A stretch of 64,000 nucleotides of DNA from Actinobacillus suis ATCC 33415. Lineage in GTDB: Bacteria > Pseudomonadota > Gammaproteobacteria > Enterobacterales > Pasteurellaceae. Positions 41,789-53,559 of this stretch are shown here, one piece after another. Position 1 is the stretch's first letter, and the number at the start of each line of letters is the position of its first letter. Made by a program: the position numbers and the translations under genes. Under the pieces are notes generated by a model. The model had not been told where the DNA came from, searched no databases, and was given only the letters and a program-made list of their open reading frames with translations. Where the stretch lies: NCBI RefSeq assembly GCF_000739435.1, contig NZ_CP009159.1:1550001-1614000 (forward strand). The letters are read 5' to 3'.

Positions 41789-42709
41789 TTAAATAAAGAC
41801 TTGTTCACCAATACGATACCCTTGTGGCGCTTGTTCTTTATCTTCAAAAGTTACAAATTCCCAAGCATTTTCGTTAGCGAGGATTGCACGTAATAACTTG
41901 TTATTTAAGCCGTGTCCTGATTTATATGCGCTAAAATCACCAAGGATATTATAGCCACACATAAATAAGTCACCGATTGAGTCTAACATTTTGTGCTTCA
42001 CTAACTCATCTTTATAGCGTAAGCCTTCTTCATTCAGGATACGATATTCATCTAATACAATCGCATTATCAAGGCTACCGCCCAATGCTAAGCCGATTGA
42101 TTGAAGATATTCAACATCTTTCATAAAGGTGAAAGTTCTTGCACGGCTGATTTTGTGAATAAAGTTTTCAGCAGATAATTCCATTTTGAAATTACGCACA
42201 TCTTTGCTGATCATCGGATGGCTAAAATCAATAGTGAAATCTAATTTTAAACCTTTGCTATAAGGTTTCATTTCCGCCCATTTATCACCTTCTTCCACAC
42301 GTACCGTTTCTTTGATACGGATGAATTTTTTCGGTGCATCTTGCTCTTCAATACCAGCATCTAATAATAAATAGATGAATGGGCTCGCACTGCCGTCCAT
42401 AATCGGAATTTCAGGCGCATCTACTTCAACAATTAAGTTATCTAAACCTAATGAAGCCATTGCCGCATTTAAGTGTTCAACCGTTGAAATACGTACACCG
42501 TCATCATTAATCATACAAGTACAAAGTTGCGTATCACGAATGGATTCCGCACTTGCAGGAAAATAAACTGCTGGCTCTAAATCTGTACGAGCGTAAATAA
42601 TCCCCGTATTAGCTGGGGCAGGACGTAACGTTAACGTTACTTTTTTACCGCTGTGCAAGCCGATACCTGTTACTTTGGTTGCTTGTTTTAGCGTTCTTTG
42701 TTTAATCAT
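41789..42709 (-). CDS. lpxC: UDP-3-O-acyl-N-acetylglucosamine deacetylase
   Basis: First committed step of lipid A synthesis; zinc hydrolase. The ATG at 42707-42709 ([20 protein letters not shown]) has AAGGA upstream and gives 306 residues. Zinc ligands are in STVEHLNAA (His) and [11 protein letters not shown] (His, Asp); the catalytic His is in SGHGLNN. Last gene of the dcw cluster, as in E. coli, with secM-secA absent downstream. Confidence 0.97.
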   Translation of the reverse strand: MIKQRTLKQATKVTGIGLHSGKKVTLTLRPAPANTGIIYARTDLEPAVYFPASAESIRDTQLCTCMINDDGVRISTVEHLNAAMASLGLDNLIVEVDAPEIPIMDGSASPFIYLLLDAGIEEQDAPKKFIRIKETVRVEEGDKWAEMKPYSKGLKLDFTIDFSHPMISKDVRNFKMELSAENFIHKISRARTFTFMKDVEYLQSIGLALGGSLDNAIVLDEYRILNEEGLRYKDELVKHKMLDSIGDLFMCGYNILGDFSAYKSGHGLNNKLLRAILANENAWEFVTFEDKEQAPQGYRIGEQVFI

Positions 42710-42741
42710 TATTCTGTCCTTATTCCCTATATTGGGCGATC

Positions 42742-43956
42742 TTACTGACCGTTTCTCATAAACCCTGGAATGGAGTTCGGAGACCAAACTTGAGAAGAAT
42801 CAACTTGTTGTGGTTTTGGTGCCGCAGGTTGCGATTGGCTAAATTGAGCAGGTTGCTGAGTATAACCTTGCTGAGGCTGCGCAAACGCTGGCTGAGCCGG
42901 TTGTGCCTGTGGCTGATATGCAGCTTGAACTTGCTGCTGAACTTGTTGTTGCAACACTGGCGTTCTTGGTAAAGTTAATTCTTCTGCTTGACCAATACCT
43001 GTCGCTACTAAAGTTACACGTAATTTACCTTCCATTTCAGGGTAAACCGATGTACCGAATACAATTGTTGCATCTGGAGCTGCAAAGCTATGGATATAAT
43101 CCATGATTACATCAACTTCGTTAAGTTCAATATCTAAACCTGATGAAATACTTACTAAGATACCTTTTGCACCGGATAAATCAACATCTTCTAATAGAGG
43201 ACTTGCTACCGCATCATGCGCCGCACGCTCTGCGCGATCTTCACCCTCTGCAATACCGGTACCCATCATTGCACGTCCCATTTCAGACATAACTGTTTTC
43301 ACGTCTGCAAAGTCCACGTTGATTAAACCCGGTGAAGTAATCATATCGGTAATCCCTAAAACGGCATTGCGTAAAATATCATTTGCCGCTTTAAAAGCAT
43401 CCATCATTTTCGTATTTTTCGGTAATACTTTTAATAATTTATCATTCGGGATGATGATTAATGAGTCTACGTGTTTAGACAGCTCTTGAATGCCTTGTTC
43501 CGCATAGCTCATACGTTTGTTACCTTCAAAACGGAACGGTTTCGTTACGATTGCAACTGTTAATGAACCTTGTGATTTTGCAATATCTGCAATAACCGGT
43601 GCCGCACCAGTACCCGTACCACCACCCATACCGGCAGAGATAAATACCATGTCCGCACCTGCAAGCATATTAGATAATGCTTCACGGTCTTCTTCTGCAG
43701 CTTGACGACCTACATTCGGATTTGCGCCAGCACCTAAACCTTTAGTGATATTCGCACCAATTTGAATGGTTTGGCGAACAGAACTTGTACGCAATACTTG
43801 CGCATCCGTATTCACTGAGAAAAACTCAACGCCACCAACACCTTCGTTATTTAGGTTTCCGTCAACCATATGGTTTAGCGCATTACCGCCACCGCCACCG
43901 ACGCCAACAACCTTGATTACCGCATCTTGTGTTGTTTCATAAATAGGTTCAAACAT
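42742..43956 (-). CDS. ftsZ: Cell division GTPase FtsZ
   Basis: Tubulin homologue that forms the Z ring. 404 residues with the signature [16 protein letters not shown], then a Gln/Pro-rich linker of about 65 residues ([17 protein letters not shown]). The C-terminal tail [10 protein letters not shown] corresponds to the FtsA/ZipA-binding peptide but lacks the usual acidic DxxD lead-in, having VWSPN instead. ftsA lies 39 bases upstream. Confidence 0.98.
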   Translation of the reverse strand: MFEPIYETTQDAVIKVVGVGGGGGNALNHMVDGNLNNEGVGGVEFFSVNTDAQVLRTSSVRQTIQIGANITKGLGAGANPNVGRQAAEEDREALSNMLAGADMVFISAGMGGGTGTGAAPVIADIAKSQGSLTVAIVTKPFRFEGNKRMSYAEQGIQELSKHVDSLIIIPNDKLLKVLPKNTKMMDAFKAANDILRNAVLGITDMITSPGLINVDFADVKTVMSEMGRAMMGTGIAEGEDRAERAAHDAVASPLLEDVDLSGAKGILVSISSGLDIELNEVDVIMDYIHSFAAPDATIVFGTSVYPEMEGKLRVTLVATGIGQAEELTLPRTPVLQQQVQQQVQAAYQPQAQPAQPAFAQPQQGYTQQPAQFSQSQPAAPKPQQVDSSQVWSPNSIPGFMRNGQ

Positions 43957-43995
43957 TTTTCATCTCCCTACGTGCCAACTTGCTCGTCAACACTA

Positions 43996-45273
43996 TTAAA
44001 AACTCGATTTTGCCCAATTAACAGCTTTCTTTACGCCTCTGCCTAAAACATCAAGGAGCGTATCTACTTTCTCACCAATTTCACCACCGCTACCCTTTTC
44101 GTCAGAATTGTAATGGCTATACTGTAAAAGACCGAGTACTGTTGCATATTGTGGTTTATTTACATAGTCCGTTAACCCTGTAATATTTAACGGATATCCA
44201 ACTCTTACTTGAGAGCCGAAGATATTTCTTGCACATTCTACAATATCTTCGATTTGCGAACCACCACCAGTAAGCACAAAACCTGCAATTAATTCCTGTT
44301 TTATGCCTTTTTGGAACAATTCATGGCGTAATTGAGTTAACTCGTTCTCCACCACCTTCAATAAATCACTATAACATTGTGAAGTTACTGTCGCAACTTG
44401 CGCCTTAGTGAAGGTTCTCGGCATTCGACCGCCAAGTCCAGCTACCTCAATTTTTTTCTCAGCATTATGAGTTGGAGGGTTAATCGCACTACCATAATTC
44501 ATTTTGATACTTTCGGCTTCATTACGTGAAGTCGTAAATACATGCGCAATATAATCAGTGACGTTATTACCAGCAAATGGAATCACTTTACTAAAACGTA
44601 ATGCACCATCTGTATAAACTAAAACATCCATTGTGCCGCCACCGATATCAATTAAGCAGACACCTAATTCTTTCTCATCTTCGGTTAATACGGAATAACT
44701 TGATGCAAGACCCGAAAAGACCACTTTATCCACTTTCAATTTTGCACGTTCTACTGCATTTTTTAAATTGCGTAACCAATCTTGATGACAAGCAATCAGA
44801 TGTGCTTGAGCTTGTAAACGCATACCGGATAGCCCCACAGGGTTTTTCGTTGCCGGTAATCGATCTACTTTATATTCCTGTGGAATAATATGTAACGTTT
44901 CTAATCCATCTGGTAATTTAATTGAGCGCGCAATATGAATAGCAGAATCAATATCTTCATTCGTTACTGTTCCACCAAGTGGCACAGTACCGCTTTCATT
45001 TAAAGCAGTGATATGTTGTCCAGAAATAGCAAGCGTTACACCAATAATTTGGCAATCCGATACTGATTCGGCTTGTTCAATCGCTCGTTGGATCGAATTC
45101 ACCGCGGCATCTAAATCAATAACACCGCCTCGATCAACGCCTTTAGCTGGGCAAACACCCGAGCCAATCACATTTATAACGCCGTCTGGCAAAACTTCAC
45201 CAACAACAGCTACAACTTTTGATGTGCCGATATCTAAACCGACAATTATTTTGGATTCTGCTATTTTTGTCAT
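43996..45273 (-). CDS. ftsA: Cell division protein FtsA
   Basis: Actin-like protein that tethers FtsZ to the membrane. 425 residues with the actin-family motifs [24 protein letters not shown] and VLTGGGSQI, and the C-terminal amphipathic helix ([15 protein letters not shown]). Gap to ftsQ is 25 bases. Confidence 0.97.
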   Translation of the reverse strand: MTKIAESKIIVGLDIGTSKVVAVVGEVLPDGVINVIGSGVCPAKGVDRGGVIDLDAAVNSIQRAIEQAESVSDCQIIGVTLAISGQHITALNESGTVPLGGTVTNEDIDSAIHIARSIKLPDGLETLHIIPQEYKVDRLPATKNPVGLSGMRLQAQAHLIACHQDWLRNLKNAVERAKLKVDKVVFSGLASSYSVLTEDEKELGVCLIDIGGGTMDVLVYTDGALRFSKVIPFAGNNVTDYIAHVFTTSRNEAESIKMNYGSAINPPTHNAEKKIEVAGLGGRMPRTFTKAQVATVTSQCYSDLLKVVENELTQLRHELFQKGIKQELIAGFVLTGGGSQIEDIVECARNIFGSQVRVGYPLNITGLTDYVNKPQYATVLGLLQYSHYNSDEKGSGGEIGEKVDTLLDVLGRGVKKAVNWAKSSF

Positions 45274-45298
45274 ATCACTATATTATGCTTGCTAAGAA

Positions 45299-46093
45299 TT
45301 ATTGATGTACAGGACTAAAACCGACAGCCGCACCATGTTCATAGCGCAGATCCACATAAGCCAGTCTTTGTCCTTCAGGAACATTAATTTCCGGAAAAAT
45401 CGTCACAAAACGGTCGATTTTAGGTGTCCATTCCCCTCGACCGAGGCGCAGCTCTACATGATTTGATAAAGTGATCGTCCAAGAACCTCTGTTATCCACT
45501 GCAACGGATTGCAACTCTAAATTTCGAGCTTTTAAGTCCGCTTTAATTTTACTCCACGCATCTAGAACAACTTTTCCTTCTGTATCGGGCCCATAAAGTA
45601 CCGGAAGTCCCGTTTTATCCATTCGATCTGCGGGTAAACTAAAGACCACACCCTGCTCAGAAAGAAAGTTCGTATTATTCCAAATAGCAACTGGATTATG
45701 CTCAATTAACGTAATGCTTAAACGATCAGGATAAAGCTTTCTGACTACCACATCTCGCACCCAAGAAATACCAAGTAATTTCTCTTTAACTTGTTGAATA
45801 TCTTGGCCGAAATATCCTTTTAGAACAGGCTTTTGCGATAAAGTTTCCCGAACGTCCGCATTTGTTGTGAATCGAGTTTTATGAGTAAGTGCATAAGCTC
45901 GAATCGGAGATTTATCTAAATTCTCCAACCAATGATGCCAATTACTATAAACGATAAATGCGAAGATTACGCATAATAACACAATCAACGGTTTAATTAA
46001 TACTAACCGATTAAAGGGATTTGCTGAAGATTTTGCTTTTAACGGCTTAAAACGAACCGAAGGTGCCGTTTTTTTGCGTAAAACAGAAACCAT
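45299..46093 (-). CDS. ftsQ: Cell division protein FtsQ
   Basis: Bitopic divisome protein. 264 residues: basic cytoplasmic start, one membrane segment (LIKPLIVLLCVIFAFIVYS, about 31-50), then the POTRA-like region (TRFTTNADVRETLSQ, VRKLYPDRLSITLIEHNPVA) and beta domain. Its start overlaps the ddlB stop (TAATG at 46091-46095). Confidence 0.95.
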   Translation of the reverse strand: MVSVLRKKTAPSVRFKPLKAKSSANPFNRLVLIKPLIVLLCVIFAFIVYSNWHHWLENLDKSPIRAYALTHKTRFTTNADVRETLSQKPVLKGYFGQDIQQVKEKLLGISWVRDVVVRKLYPDRLSITLIEHNPVAIWNNTNFLSEQGVVFSLPADRMDKTGLPVLYGPDTEGKVVLDAWSKIKADLKARNLELQSVAVDNRGSWTITLSNHVELRLGRGEWTPKIDRFVTIFPEINVPEGQRLAYVDLRYEHGAAVGFSPVHQ

Positions 46094-47004
46094 TAGGCAC
46101 TTAACTCCAATACACGCTCGACTAATTTTTCAAACGGAATACCGACCGTTGCCGCAGATTTCGGGAAAATACTATGGCTTGTCATACCCGGACAAGTATT
46201 CACTTCAACTAAATTAAAGTGACCATTTGCATCTTCCATCACATCAATTCGGCTCCAGCCACGACAACCAACCACATCGTAAGCCGCTTTAACTAATTTT
46301 GCTACTTCCGCTTGGCGTTCATCGTTTAATGCCGGCACGACATATTGGGTATTATCCGATACATATTTCGCATGATAGTCATAAAACTCACCATCCGGAA
46401 TCACTTGTACTGCCGGTAATACTTGACCATCTAATACAGGAACGGAATATTCCTTGCCTGCCAAGAAAGCTTCAACTAATACGATTGAATCGAACTTTAA
46501 CGCTTCTTCTACCGCCGGTAATAATTGCTCAACCGTTTTTACTTTAGTTACGCCGACACTTGAACCTTCGCTTGAAGGTTTCACAAATACCGGTAAACCT
46601 AATTTTGCAATAATTTGTTCGGAATCGACCGCTTCACCACGGCGAACAACCACCATTTCTGCTGTTGGTAAGCCAACCGCTTGCCACATTAATTTGGTAC
46701 GGAATTTATCTAGAGTTACTGCTGACGCCATTACGCCACAACCGGTATAAGGAATGCCCATTTGCTCTAATGCGCCTTGTAACACACCGTTTTCACCGAT
46801 GCCGCCGTGTAAAATATTGAATACGCGTTGAATTCCTTTTTCTTTTAATTTTTCAATTGGGAAATCTTTAGTATCAATACCTTCTACATTATAGCCTAGT
46901 GATTTTAATGCTTCGGTTACTGCTGCGCCCGAATTTAGCGATACTTCACGTTCTTGAGAAACGCCGCCAAATAGCACTGCAATTTTTTCATCTTTAATGC
47001 TCAT
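46093..47004 (-). CDS. ddlB: D-alanine--D-alanine ligase
   Basis: ATP-grasp enzyme that makes D-Ala-D-Ala for peptidoglycan. 303 residues; [16 protein letters not shown] at the start, [14 protein letters not shown] (ATP loop) and [15 protein letters not shown] (metal site) are intact. Coupled to ftsQ; separated from murC by a hairpin. Confidence 0.97.
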   Translation of the reverse strand: MSIKDEKIAVLFGGVSQEREVSLNSGAAVTEALKSLGYNVEGIDTKDFPIEKLKEKGIQRVFNILHGGIGENGVLQGALEQMGIPYTGCGVMASAVTLDKFRTKLMWQAVGLPTAEMVVVRRGEAVDSEQIIAKLGLPVFVKPSSEGSSVGVTKVKTVEQLLPAVEEALKFDSIVLVEAFLAGKEYSVPVLDGQVLPAVQVIPDGEFYDYHAKYVSDNTQYVVPALNDERQAEVAKLVKAAYDVVGCRGWSRIDVMEDANGHFNLVEVNTCPGMTSHSIFPKSAATVGIPFEKLVERVLELSA

Positions 47005-47067
47005 TTTTTATCCTTTCTTAATTTGGACACAATGCATCGTGCCCCTACTACTCAATTCAAGATTCAC

Positions 47068-47109
47068 AAGCGGTTAATTTTGCAAAATTTTTTGCAAATC
47101 TTACCGCTT
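47068..47109 (-). terminator. Uptake-sequence hairpin between murC and ddlB
   Basis: AAGCGGTTAA and TTACCGCTT pair almost perfectly, with further pairing of TTTTGCAAA-like flanks. It lies inside the dcw cluster and can only be a partial stop if the genes share a transcript. Confidence 0.55.
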
Positions 47110-47110
47110 A

Positions 47111-48538
47111 TTAAGCTTTCCAGCTCTCTGCTAAACCACGTGAAATACGGCTTACGCTGCCGGCGCCTTGTGCAAGAATTAAATCACCGTCTTGGATAAT
47201 TTGATCTAATACTTCACCAAGCTGATCGGTATCTGAAACTAAAATTGGATCGACTTTACCCAAATTGCGGATTGAACGGCATAACGCTTTACTGTCCGCA
47301 CCAACGATCGGCGCTTCGCCTGCCGCATACACTTCGAGCATAATTAACGCATCTACTTGCGATAACACTTGTACGAAATCATCAAATAAATCACGAGTAC
47401 GTGAATAACGGTGCGGTTGGAAAATCATCACAACACGTTTATCTTCCCAGCCCGAACGAGCCGCTTTAATCGTTACATCCACTTCGGTCGGATGGTGACC
47501 ATAGTCATCGACTAACATCACTTTACCGTTCGGACGAATAAATGAACCTAATTGGTCAAAACGACGGCCTGCACCTTGGAAATCGGCAAGCGCAGATAAA
47601 ATCGCTTCGTTGCCAATGCCTTCTTCTTTCGCTACCGCAAGTGCCGCAGTTGCATTCAGAGCATTGTGTTTACCCGGTACATTCAACAATACGTCAATAC
47701 GTTCACCGTTCGGGCAAACTACCGTGTAGTGACCTTGGAAACCGGTTTGTTGGTAATCTTCGATACGGTAATCAGCTTTATCACTAAAGCCGTAAGTCAC
47801 AACTTGGCGACCGACTTGCGGTGCAATTTCCATCACGGTTTCATCATCGGCACACATAACCGCTAAACCGTAGAACGGTAAGTTACGCAGGAATTTTACG
47901 TAAGTTGCTTTCATCTGCTCGAAATCACCGCCGTAAGTATCCATATGATCCGGCTCGATATTCGTTACCACCGAAACCATCGGTTGTAAATGTAAGAATG
48001 ACGCATCGCTTTCATCCGCTTCCGCAATTAAATAGCGGCTTGCACCTAAATGCGCATTTTTACCTGCCGATTTAACCAAACCCCCGTTAACAAAAGTCGG
48101 GTCTAATTGTGCTTCGGTATAGATCATCGAAATCATTGCGGTGGTTGTTGTTTTACCGTGAGTACCCGCAATAGCGATACCGTGACGGAAACGCATAATT
48201 TCCGCTAACATTTGCGCACGTTGAATCACTGGAATACGAGCTTCTTTTGCTGCTTTTACTTCCGGATTAGTATCATCAATCGCACTTGAAGCCACGACTA
48301 CGCTTGCACCAATAATATTTTCCGCTTGATGCCCGATAAAAACTTTTGCTCCCGCTTCAACTAAACGTTTAGTTACAGGGCCTTCGGCAATATCCGAACC
48401 TGAAATTTGGTAGCCTTCATTCAATAACACTTCGGCGATACCGCTCATGCCCGCACCACCAATACCGATAAAATGGATTTGATTTACACGGCGCATTTCC
48501 GGCACTAATTTTTTAACTTTATCTTGGAAATTTTTCAT
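47111..48538 (-). CDS. murC: UDP-N-acetylmuramate--L-alanine ligase
   Basis: Adds the first amino acid of the peptidoglycan stem. 475 residues: Rossmann start [18 protein letters not shown]-loop [12 protein letters not shown], and [10 protein letters not shown] in the C-terminal domain. Standard position between murG and ddlB. Confidence 0.97.
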   Translation of the reverse strand: MKNFQDKVKKLVPEMRRVNQIHFIGIGGAGMSGIAEVLLNEGYQISGSDIAEGPVTKRLVEAGAKVFIGHQAENIIGASVVVASSAIDDTNPEVKAAKEARIPVIQRAQMLAEIMRFRHGIAIAGTHGKTTTTAMISMIYTEAQLDPTFVNGGLVKSAGKNAHLGASRYLIAEADESDASFLHLQPMVSVVTNIEPDHMDTYGGDFEQMKATYVKFLRNLPFYGLAVMCADDETVMEIAPQVGRQVVTYGFSDKADYRIEDYQQTGFQGHYTVVCPNGERIDVLLNVPGKHNALNATAALAVAKEEGIGNEAILSALADFQGAGRRFDQLGSFIRPNGKVMLVDDYGHHPTEVDVTIKAARSGWEDKRVVMIFQPHRYSRTRDLFDDFVQVLSQVDALIMLEVYAAGEAPIVGADSKALCRSIRNLGKVDPILVSDTDQLGEVLDQIIQDGDLILAQGAGSVSRISRGLAESWKA

Positions 48539-48589
48539 TGTTGTTTTCCTATCTGTACAACCAAATATTTTTGTTGGTTGCGTTTAAAA

Positions 48590-49645
48590 CTATTTCGCTT
48601 GTTCGATAATCACTTCTGCTACACGTTGAGCGGCTGTAGGCGTTGCTTTTGCTCTGGCTTTGATCGCCATTTCAGTTAACTTTTGGCGATCAGCAATTAA
48701 CGGCTGTAACGCACTTAATAAACTTTCTACCGTAAAATCTTGTTGTTCAATAATGATTGCCGCACCGTCATCCGCTAAATAAGTCGCATTCAAATATTGC
48801 TGACGATCTTTATGTTGATAAGGCACAAAAATTGCCGGTAAACCTGCTGCGGCAATTTCACATACGGTTAAAGCGCCTGAACGACAAATCACTAGATCCG
48901 CCCAGTTATAGGCTTGTGCCATATCGTCAATAAATTCGGCGGCAATACCGTTACCGGTCGCTTGATAAATGTCTTCCACACCACTGAGATTGCCTTTTCC
49001 TACTTGATGGCTAATGAACACATTTTGACCAAGTTGCTTAGCCGCTTCAGGTACGGTTTGGTTAATCACTCTTGCGCCTTGGCTACCGCCCATCACTAAA
49101 ATATTGATCGGATAACCTCGTTCGGCAAAACGAATTTCTGGCGCTTCAAGCTGAGCAAGATCTTCACGCACAGGATTTCCCACCACTTCCGCATTTGGGA
49201 ATGCGGTCGGGAATGCTTGTAAAACACGACGAGCAATTTTTGATAACCAAACATTAGTTAAACCGGCAACCGCATTTTGCTCATGTAAAATAACCGGTAC
49301 GCCGCATAATTTCGCTGCAATGCCGCCCGGCCCAGATACATATCCACCCATACCGAGCACCGCATCAGGTTGATAATTTTTAATGATTTTACGCGCCTGC
49401 ATCACCGCTTTGAAAATGGCAAAAGGCGCTTTTAGCAATGCCCCAATACCTTTTCCTTTTAATCCGGAAATTTGAATAAACTCAATTGGAATACCATGCT
49501 TTGGCACAAGGTCAGCTTCCATTCGATCTTGAGTTCCCAGCCAACGGATCTCCCAACCCTGTTTTTGCAGTTCTCGTGCAACCGCAATTGCCGGAAACAC
49601 ATGGCCACCGGTTCCACCTGCCATGACAAGAAGTTTTTTAGTCAT
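48590..49645 (-). CDS. murG: Lipid II synthase MurG (GlcNAc transferase)
   Basis: Peripheral inner-membrane GT-B glycosyltransferase converting lipid I to lipid II. I start it at [20 protein letters not shown] (ATG 49643-49645), giving 351 residues; 13 upstream codons are not supported. [11 protein letters not shown] and the donor-site [18 protein letters not shown] are conserved. Confidence 0.97.
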   Translation of the reverse strand: MTKKLLVMAGGTGGHVFPAIAVARELQKQGWEIRWLGTQDRMEADLVPKHGIPIEFIQISGLKGKGIGALLKAPFAIFKAVMQARKIIKNYQPDAVLGMGGYVSGPGGIAAKLCGVPVILHEQNAVAGLTNVWLSKIARRVLQAFPTAFPNAEVVGNPVREDLAQLEAPEIRFAERGYPINILVMGGSQGARVINQTVPEAAKQLGQNVFISHQVGKGNLSGVEDIYQATGNGIAAEFIDDMAQAYNWADLVICRSGALTVCEIAAAGLPAIFVPYQHKDRQQYLNATYLADDGAAIIIEQQDFTVESLLSALQPLIADRQKLTEMAIKARAKATPTAAQRVAEVIIEQAK

Positions 49646-49747
49646 TTTGATCTCTTTTACAAAAATTTGAGCGTAATCGCTCACTTATTAGATTTTTTAG
49701 ACAAATTGTTGTTATTGTACAGGAAATTGACAATTTACGGAAAAAGA

Positions 49748-49790
49748 AAGCGGTCAGTTTTTGCAAATTTTTTGCAAATTCCGACCGCTT
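49748..49790 (-). terminator. Uptake-sequence hairpin between ftsW and murG
   Basis: Arms AAGCGGTC (49748-49755) and GACCGCTT (49783-49790) are perfect, and the internal TTTTGCAAA / TTTGCAAA can extend the stem. The second hairpin of this type inside the dcw cluster. Confidence 0.6.
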
Positions 49791-49796
49791 GTTTCT

Positions 49797-50975
49797 TTAA
49801 ATTTCCTTGATTTGTGCATGCCCTATCAAAGCAAGGCGATTTTCGTAATCAATTCGCAGTAAAATCGCAATCGCAATCGACATAATCACTAAGCTGGATC
49901 CACCATAACTGACTAATGGAAATGTTAAACCTTTGGTCGGTAGTAAACCTGAAGCGACCCCTAGATTTACGAAGCCTTGTAAGAAGATCCAAATCGCAAT
50001 CCCAAAAGCTAAAAAGCCACGGAAGCGTTCTTCCAATTTCAGTGCATCTTTACTGATTTTAAGCGCTCGTAACGCCAAAGAAACGAGCAAGATCACAATC
50101 GCGACAATACCGATAAATCCAAATTCTTCGCCAACTACCGCCATAACGAAGTCCGTATGGGCTTCCGGCAAGTATTCCAATTTTTGTACCGAATTACCTA
50201 AGCCTTGTCCCCAGAACTCACCTTGACCAAATGCCATTTGCGAGTTAGAAAGCTGGAAACCGTCACCATAAGCATCCGCAAAAGGATCCATAAATGAGGT
50301 AACACGTTTAAGACGATATTCGGATGTCAGGACCAAAAAGGCAAACAAGATCGCCGCCGCAATACCTAGGAACAGGAACTGTAAAATTCTCGCCCCCATA
50401 ATAAATAGCATAGCAAACGTTAATACGAATAATACGAACGTACTACCTAAGTCCGGCTGTAGCAGTAACAAAATACCAAAAATAGCTAAAATCACCATCG
50501 GACGAATAAAGCTCGCACGCTTGGTACGCATTTCATCATATTTACGCACATAGAAACTGGCGAAATAACAAATAATGGCTAATTTTGCCAATTCCGCCGG
50601 CTGGAAATTTATCGGCCCGAGCGGGATCCAACGTGTCGCACCGTTAACATTACGTCCAAAAACCAGCACGACTACTAAAAACAGTAACGATATTAAGAAA
50701 AAGGCAACGTTACGTTTTTCCCAACTTTCGGTCGGAATTTGAACCACAACCACAAAGGCGAATAATGACGCCGCTAAATACATTCCATCACGCACCGCAA
50801 AATAAAACGGATCATTATTTAAACGGGTACTGACCGGAATTGATGCCGAGGTGACCATCACAAAACCGATAACTAATAAGCCAAAAAACAGCCAAATCAA
50901 TGTGCGATCATATAGCGAATTAGTCGGTGTTAATCGTATCCATTTATCCCATTCTGTCTTAAATCTTTCTAACAT
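49797..50975 (-). CDS. ftsW: Septal peptidoglycan glycosyltransferase FtsW
   Basis: SEDS-family polymerase working with FtsI. 392 residues and about ten membrane helices. Conserved stretches include FQPAELAKLA, PDLGSTFVLF, and LPTKGLTFPLVSYGGSS near the end. One base separates it from murD. Confidence 0.96.
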   Translation of the reverse strand: MLERFKTEWDKWIRLTPTNSLYDRTLIWLFFGLLVIGFVMVTSASIPVSTRLNNDPFYFAVRDGMYLAASLFAFVVVVQIPTESWEKRNVAFFLISLLFLVVVLVFGRNVNGATRWIPLGPINFQPAELAKLAIICYFASFYVRKYDEMRTKRASFIRPMVILAIFGILLLLQPDLGSTFVLFVLTFAMLFIMGARILQFLFLGIAAAILFAFLVLTSEYRLKRVTSFMDPFADAYGDGFQLSNSQMAFGQGEFWGQGLGNSVQKLEYLPEAHTDFVMAVVGEEFGFIGIVAIVILLVSLALRALKISKDALKLEERFRGFLAFGIAIWIFLQGFVNLGVASGLLPTKGLTFPLVSYGGSSLVIMSIAIAILLRIDYENRLALIGHAQIKEI

Positions 50976-50976
50976 A

Positions 50977-52287
50977 TTAAGCGGTTACTTCCTGAGCTAA
51001 TTTTACAAAAACGTGTCCACGTTCTTCAAAGTTCTTAAATTGATCGAGGCTTGCGCAAGCCGGCGACAATAACACCATATCGCCTTTTTTCAGTTGCGGG
51101 CGGATTTGTTCAATCGCTTGCTGCATAGTTTCCACCAACACGCTTTGGTTTGATAATGCGGCTAATTGCGCACCGTCCTGACCGAAGCAATAACAAACGA
51201 TATTCGGTTTATTGATAAGTGGTTTTAACTCGGAAAAATCCGCCGCTTTACCGTCACCACCAAGTAATAAATAAAGCGTTCCCGCTACTTGTAAACCGTT
51301 AAGTGCTGCCACCGTACTACCAACATTGGTTGCTTTTGAGTCGTTCACCCAACGTACGCCGTCATTGGTTTTGACCGCTTGGAAACGGTGATCCAAACCG
51401 CCGTACACTTGCAATGCTTTTACAATCCCTTCACGCGGAATGCCCGCCGCTTCGGCTAATGCCATCGCCGCTAACGCATTCATTTCATTATGACGACCTG
51501 AAATCAGCATTTCTTTGGTTGGGATAATTGCATCATCACCCGAATATAAAATACCGTTACGCATAGTGTACTCGGCATTATGTTCTGCAAAACGAATCAA
51601 TTTTTTGACCGCTTGCGTTTCAAGCGGATAAGTCAGTCTATCTTCACCGTTTACAATCACATTCTCAGCATTGTCGTAAATACGCAATTTCGCTAAACGA
51701 TATTCTTCCACCGAGTTATTGTAACGATCCATATGATCTTCACTGATATTTAAAATGGTTGCCGCGACTGCTTTTAAAGAAGAAGTGGTTTCTAATTGGA
51801 AGCTGGACAGTTCCAACACAAACAATTCATATTCTTCATTCAATAGACTTAATACCGGCACCCCAATATTGCCGCCCATACCGACTTTAATCCCTGCTTG
51901 TTTTGCCATTTCAGTCACTAATGTCGTGACTGTGCTTTTGCCGTTTGCCCCGGTAATCGCAATAATCGGCGCTTTCGCTTCACGCACAAATAATTCAATA
52001 TCACCAACCACTTCCACACCGGCGTTGATGGTTTGTTGAATTTCCGGTGTAGCCAACGCAAGTCCCGGGCTAATCACAATTAAATCAGAAGCTAATAGCC
52101 ACTCGCTGTTTAAACCGCCGGTATGCAACGATACATCTGCCGGAAGCTGGTCGGCACCTGCCGGTTTTTCACGGGTATCAATTACTTGTACTTTTGCTTG
52201 CTTATCCGCAAAAAATTCGACACAAGATAAACCTGTTTTGCCTAAGCCGATAATGGTAACGACCTTATCTTTATATTGGTTTTGCAT
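50977..52287 (-). CDS. murD: UDP-N-acetylmuramoylalanine--D-glutamate ligase
   Basis: Adds D-Glu to the stem peptide. 436 residues with P-loop ITGANGKSTVTTL, the NISEDHMDRY motif, NDSKATN and SPACASLDQFKNFEERG at the end. Intact and in the usual place. Confidence 0.97.
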   Translation of the reverse strand: MQNQYKDKVVTIIGLGKTGLSCVEFFADKQAKVQVIDTREKPAGADQLPADVSLHTGGLNSEWLLASDLIVISPGLALATPEIQQTINAGVEVVGDIELFVREAKAPIIAITGANGKSTVTTLVTEMAKQAGIKVGMGGNIGVPVLSLLNEEYELFVLELSSFQLETTSSLKAVAATILNISEDHMDRYNNSVEEYRLAKLRIYDNAENVIVNGEDRLTYPLETQAVKKLIRFAEHNAEYTMRNGILYSGDDAIIPTKEMLISGRHNEMNALAAMALAEAAGIPREGIVKALQVYGGLDHRFQAVKTNDGVRWVNDSKATNVGSTVAALNGLQVAGTLYLLLGGDGKAADFSELKPLINKPNIVCYCFGQDGAQLAALSNQSVLVETMQQAIEQIRPQLKKGDMVLLSPACASLDQFKNFEERGHVFVKLAQEVTA

Positions 52288-52370
52288 AATTGAATCTCTT
52301 TATAATTGGTAAAAATTTGGATAAATCAGACCGCTTGCAAGCGAAAAAGGTGGGACAAGCCCACCTATGA

Positions 52371-53453
52371 TTAACGAAGTTTTAACGTGACTAAGCCAAC
52401 TAATACAAGCATCAAGGTAATGATCCAGAATCGCACGATAACACGAGGTTCCGGCCAACCTTTTAATTCGAAGTGATGGTGAATCGGCGCCATACGGAAA
52501 ATACGTTTTTGACGAAGTTTATATGAACCGACTTGCAAGATTACCGAGAGAGCTTCCACCACGAATACACCACCCATAATCACGAGTAATAATTCTTGGC
52601 GAACCAATACCGCAATCGTGCCTAATGCACCGCCTAATGAAAGTGAGCCAACATCGCCCATAAATACTTGTGCCGGGTAGGTGTTGTACCATAAGAAACC
52701 TAAACCTGCGCCAACAATTGCGGTACAGAGAATTACCAATTCACCGGCATTCGGTACAAACGGAATATGTAAATATTGCGCAAAATTAAAGTTACCGGTC
52801 GCCCATGCAATGAGTGCAAAAGCCGATGCCACCATAATGGTTGGCACAATCGCTAAGCCATCTAAACCGTCCGTGAGGTTTACTGCGTTTGAAGTGCCGA
52901 CAATTACAAAATAAGACAGAATGATAAAGAAAATACCGAGCTGCGGCATAAAGTCTTTAAAGAACGGTACCACTAACTGAGTCGCTGCTGTGTCTTTACC
53001 TATCGCATAGATGCCGAATACTGCAACCAGCGCAATCACTGACAGCCAGAAATATTTCCAGCGGGCAATTAAGCCATCGGTATTTTTACGTTTGATTTTC
53101 CAATAATCGTCAACAAAACCGACCGCACCGTAGCCGAATAATACGAACAGCACAAACCAAACATAGCTGTTACGTAAATCCGCCCAAAGTAAGGTACTCA
53201 CACCAATGGCGATTAAAATCATAATACCGCCCATGGTCGGCGTACCGCGTTTTTTGAAGTGGCTTTCCGGACCGTCATTACGCACTTCTTGACCGAATTT
53301 TAATAACTGCAAGCGACGAATCACTTCAGGGCCAATCCATAAACCGATACCCATTGCAGTAAGCAATGCCATAATCGCACGGAAAGTAATATAAGATACA
53401 ACGTTAAATGCCGTATTGTATTGAACTAAATACTCAGCAAGCCAAACTAACAT
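52371..53453 (-). CDS. mraY: Phospho-N-acetylmuramoyl-pentapeptide transferase MraY
   Basis: Integral membrane enzyme making lipid I on undecaprenyl phosphate. 360 residues and ten helices. [32 protein letters not shown] and the HHHFELKGW loop are all present. Ordinary member. Confidence 0.97.
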   Translation of the reverse strand: MLVWLAEYLVQYNTAFNVVSYITFRAIMALLTAMGIGLWIGPEVIRRLQLLKFGQEVRNDGPESHFKKRGTPTMGGIMILIAIGVSTLLWADLRNSYVWFVLFVLFGYGAVGFVDDYWKIKRKNTDGLIARWKYFWLSVIALVAVFGIYAIGKDTAATQLVVPFFKDFMPQLGIFFIILSYFVIVGTSNAVNLTDGLDGLAIVPTIMVASAFALIAWATGNFNFAQYLHIPFVPNAGELVILCTAIVGAGLGFLWYNTYPAQVFMGDVGSLSLGGALGTIAVLVRQELLLVIMGGVFVVEALSVILQVGSYKLRQKRIFRMAPIHHHFELKGWPEPRVIVRFWIITLMLVLVGLVTLKLR

Positions 53454-53559
53454 AAGAAAAACCCTTGTTAAATCATACTAAGCGGGCAATCGCCCACAAA
53501 TTTTATCCATATTAAATAGCGTCACGAGTCATAACCCATTTTCACTATCTACCTTAAAA

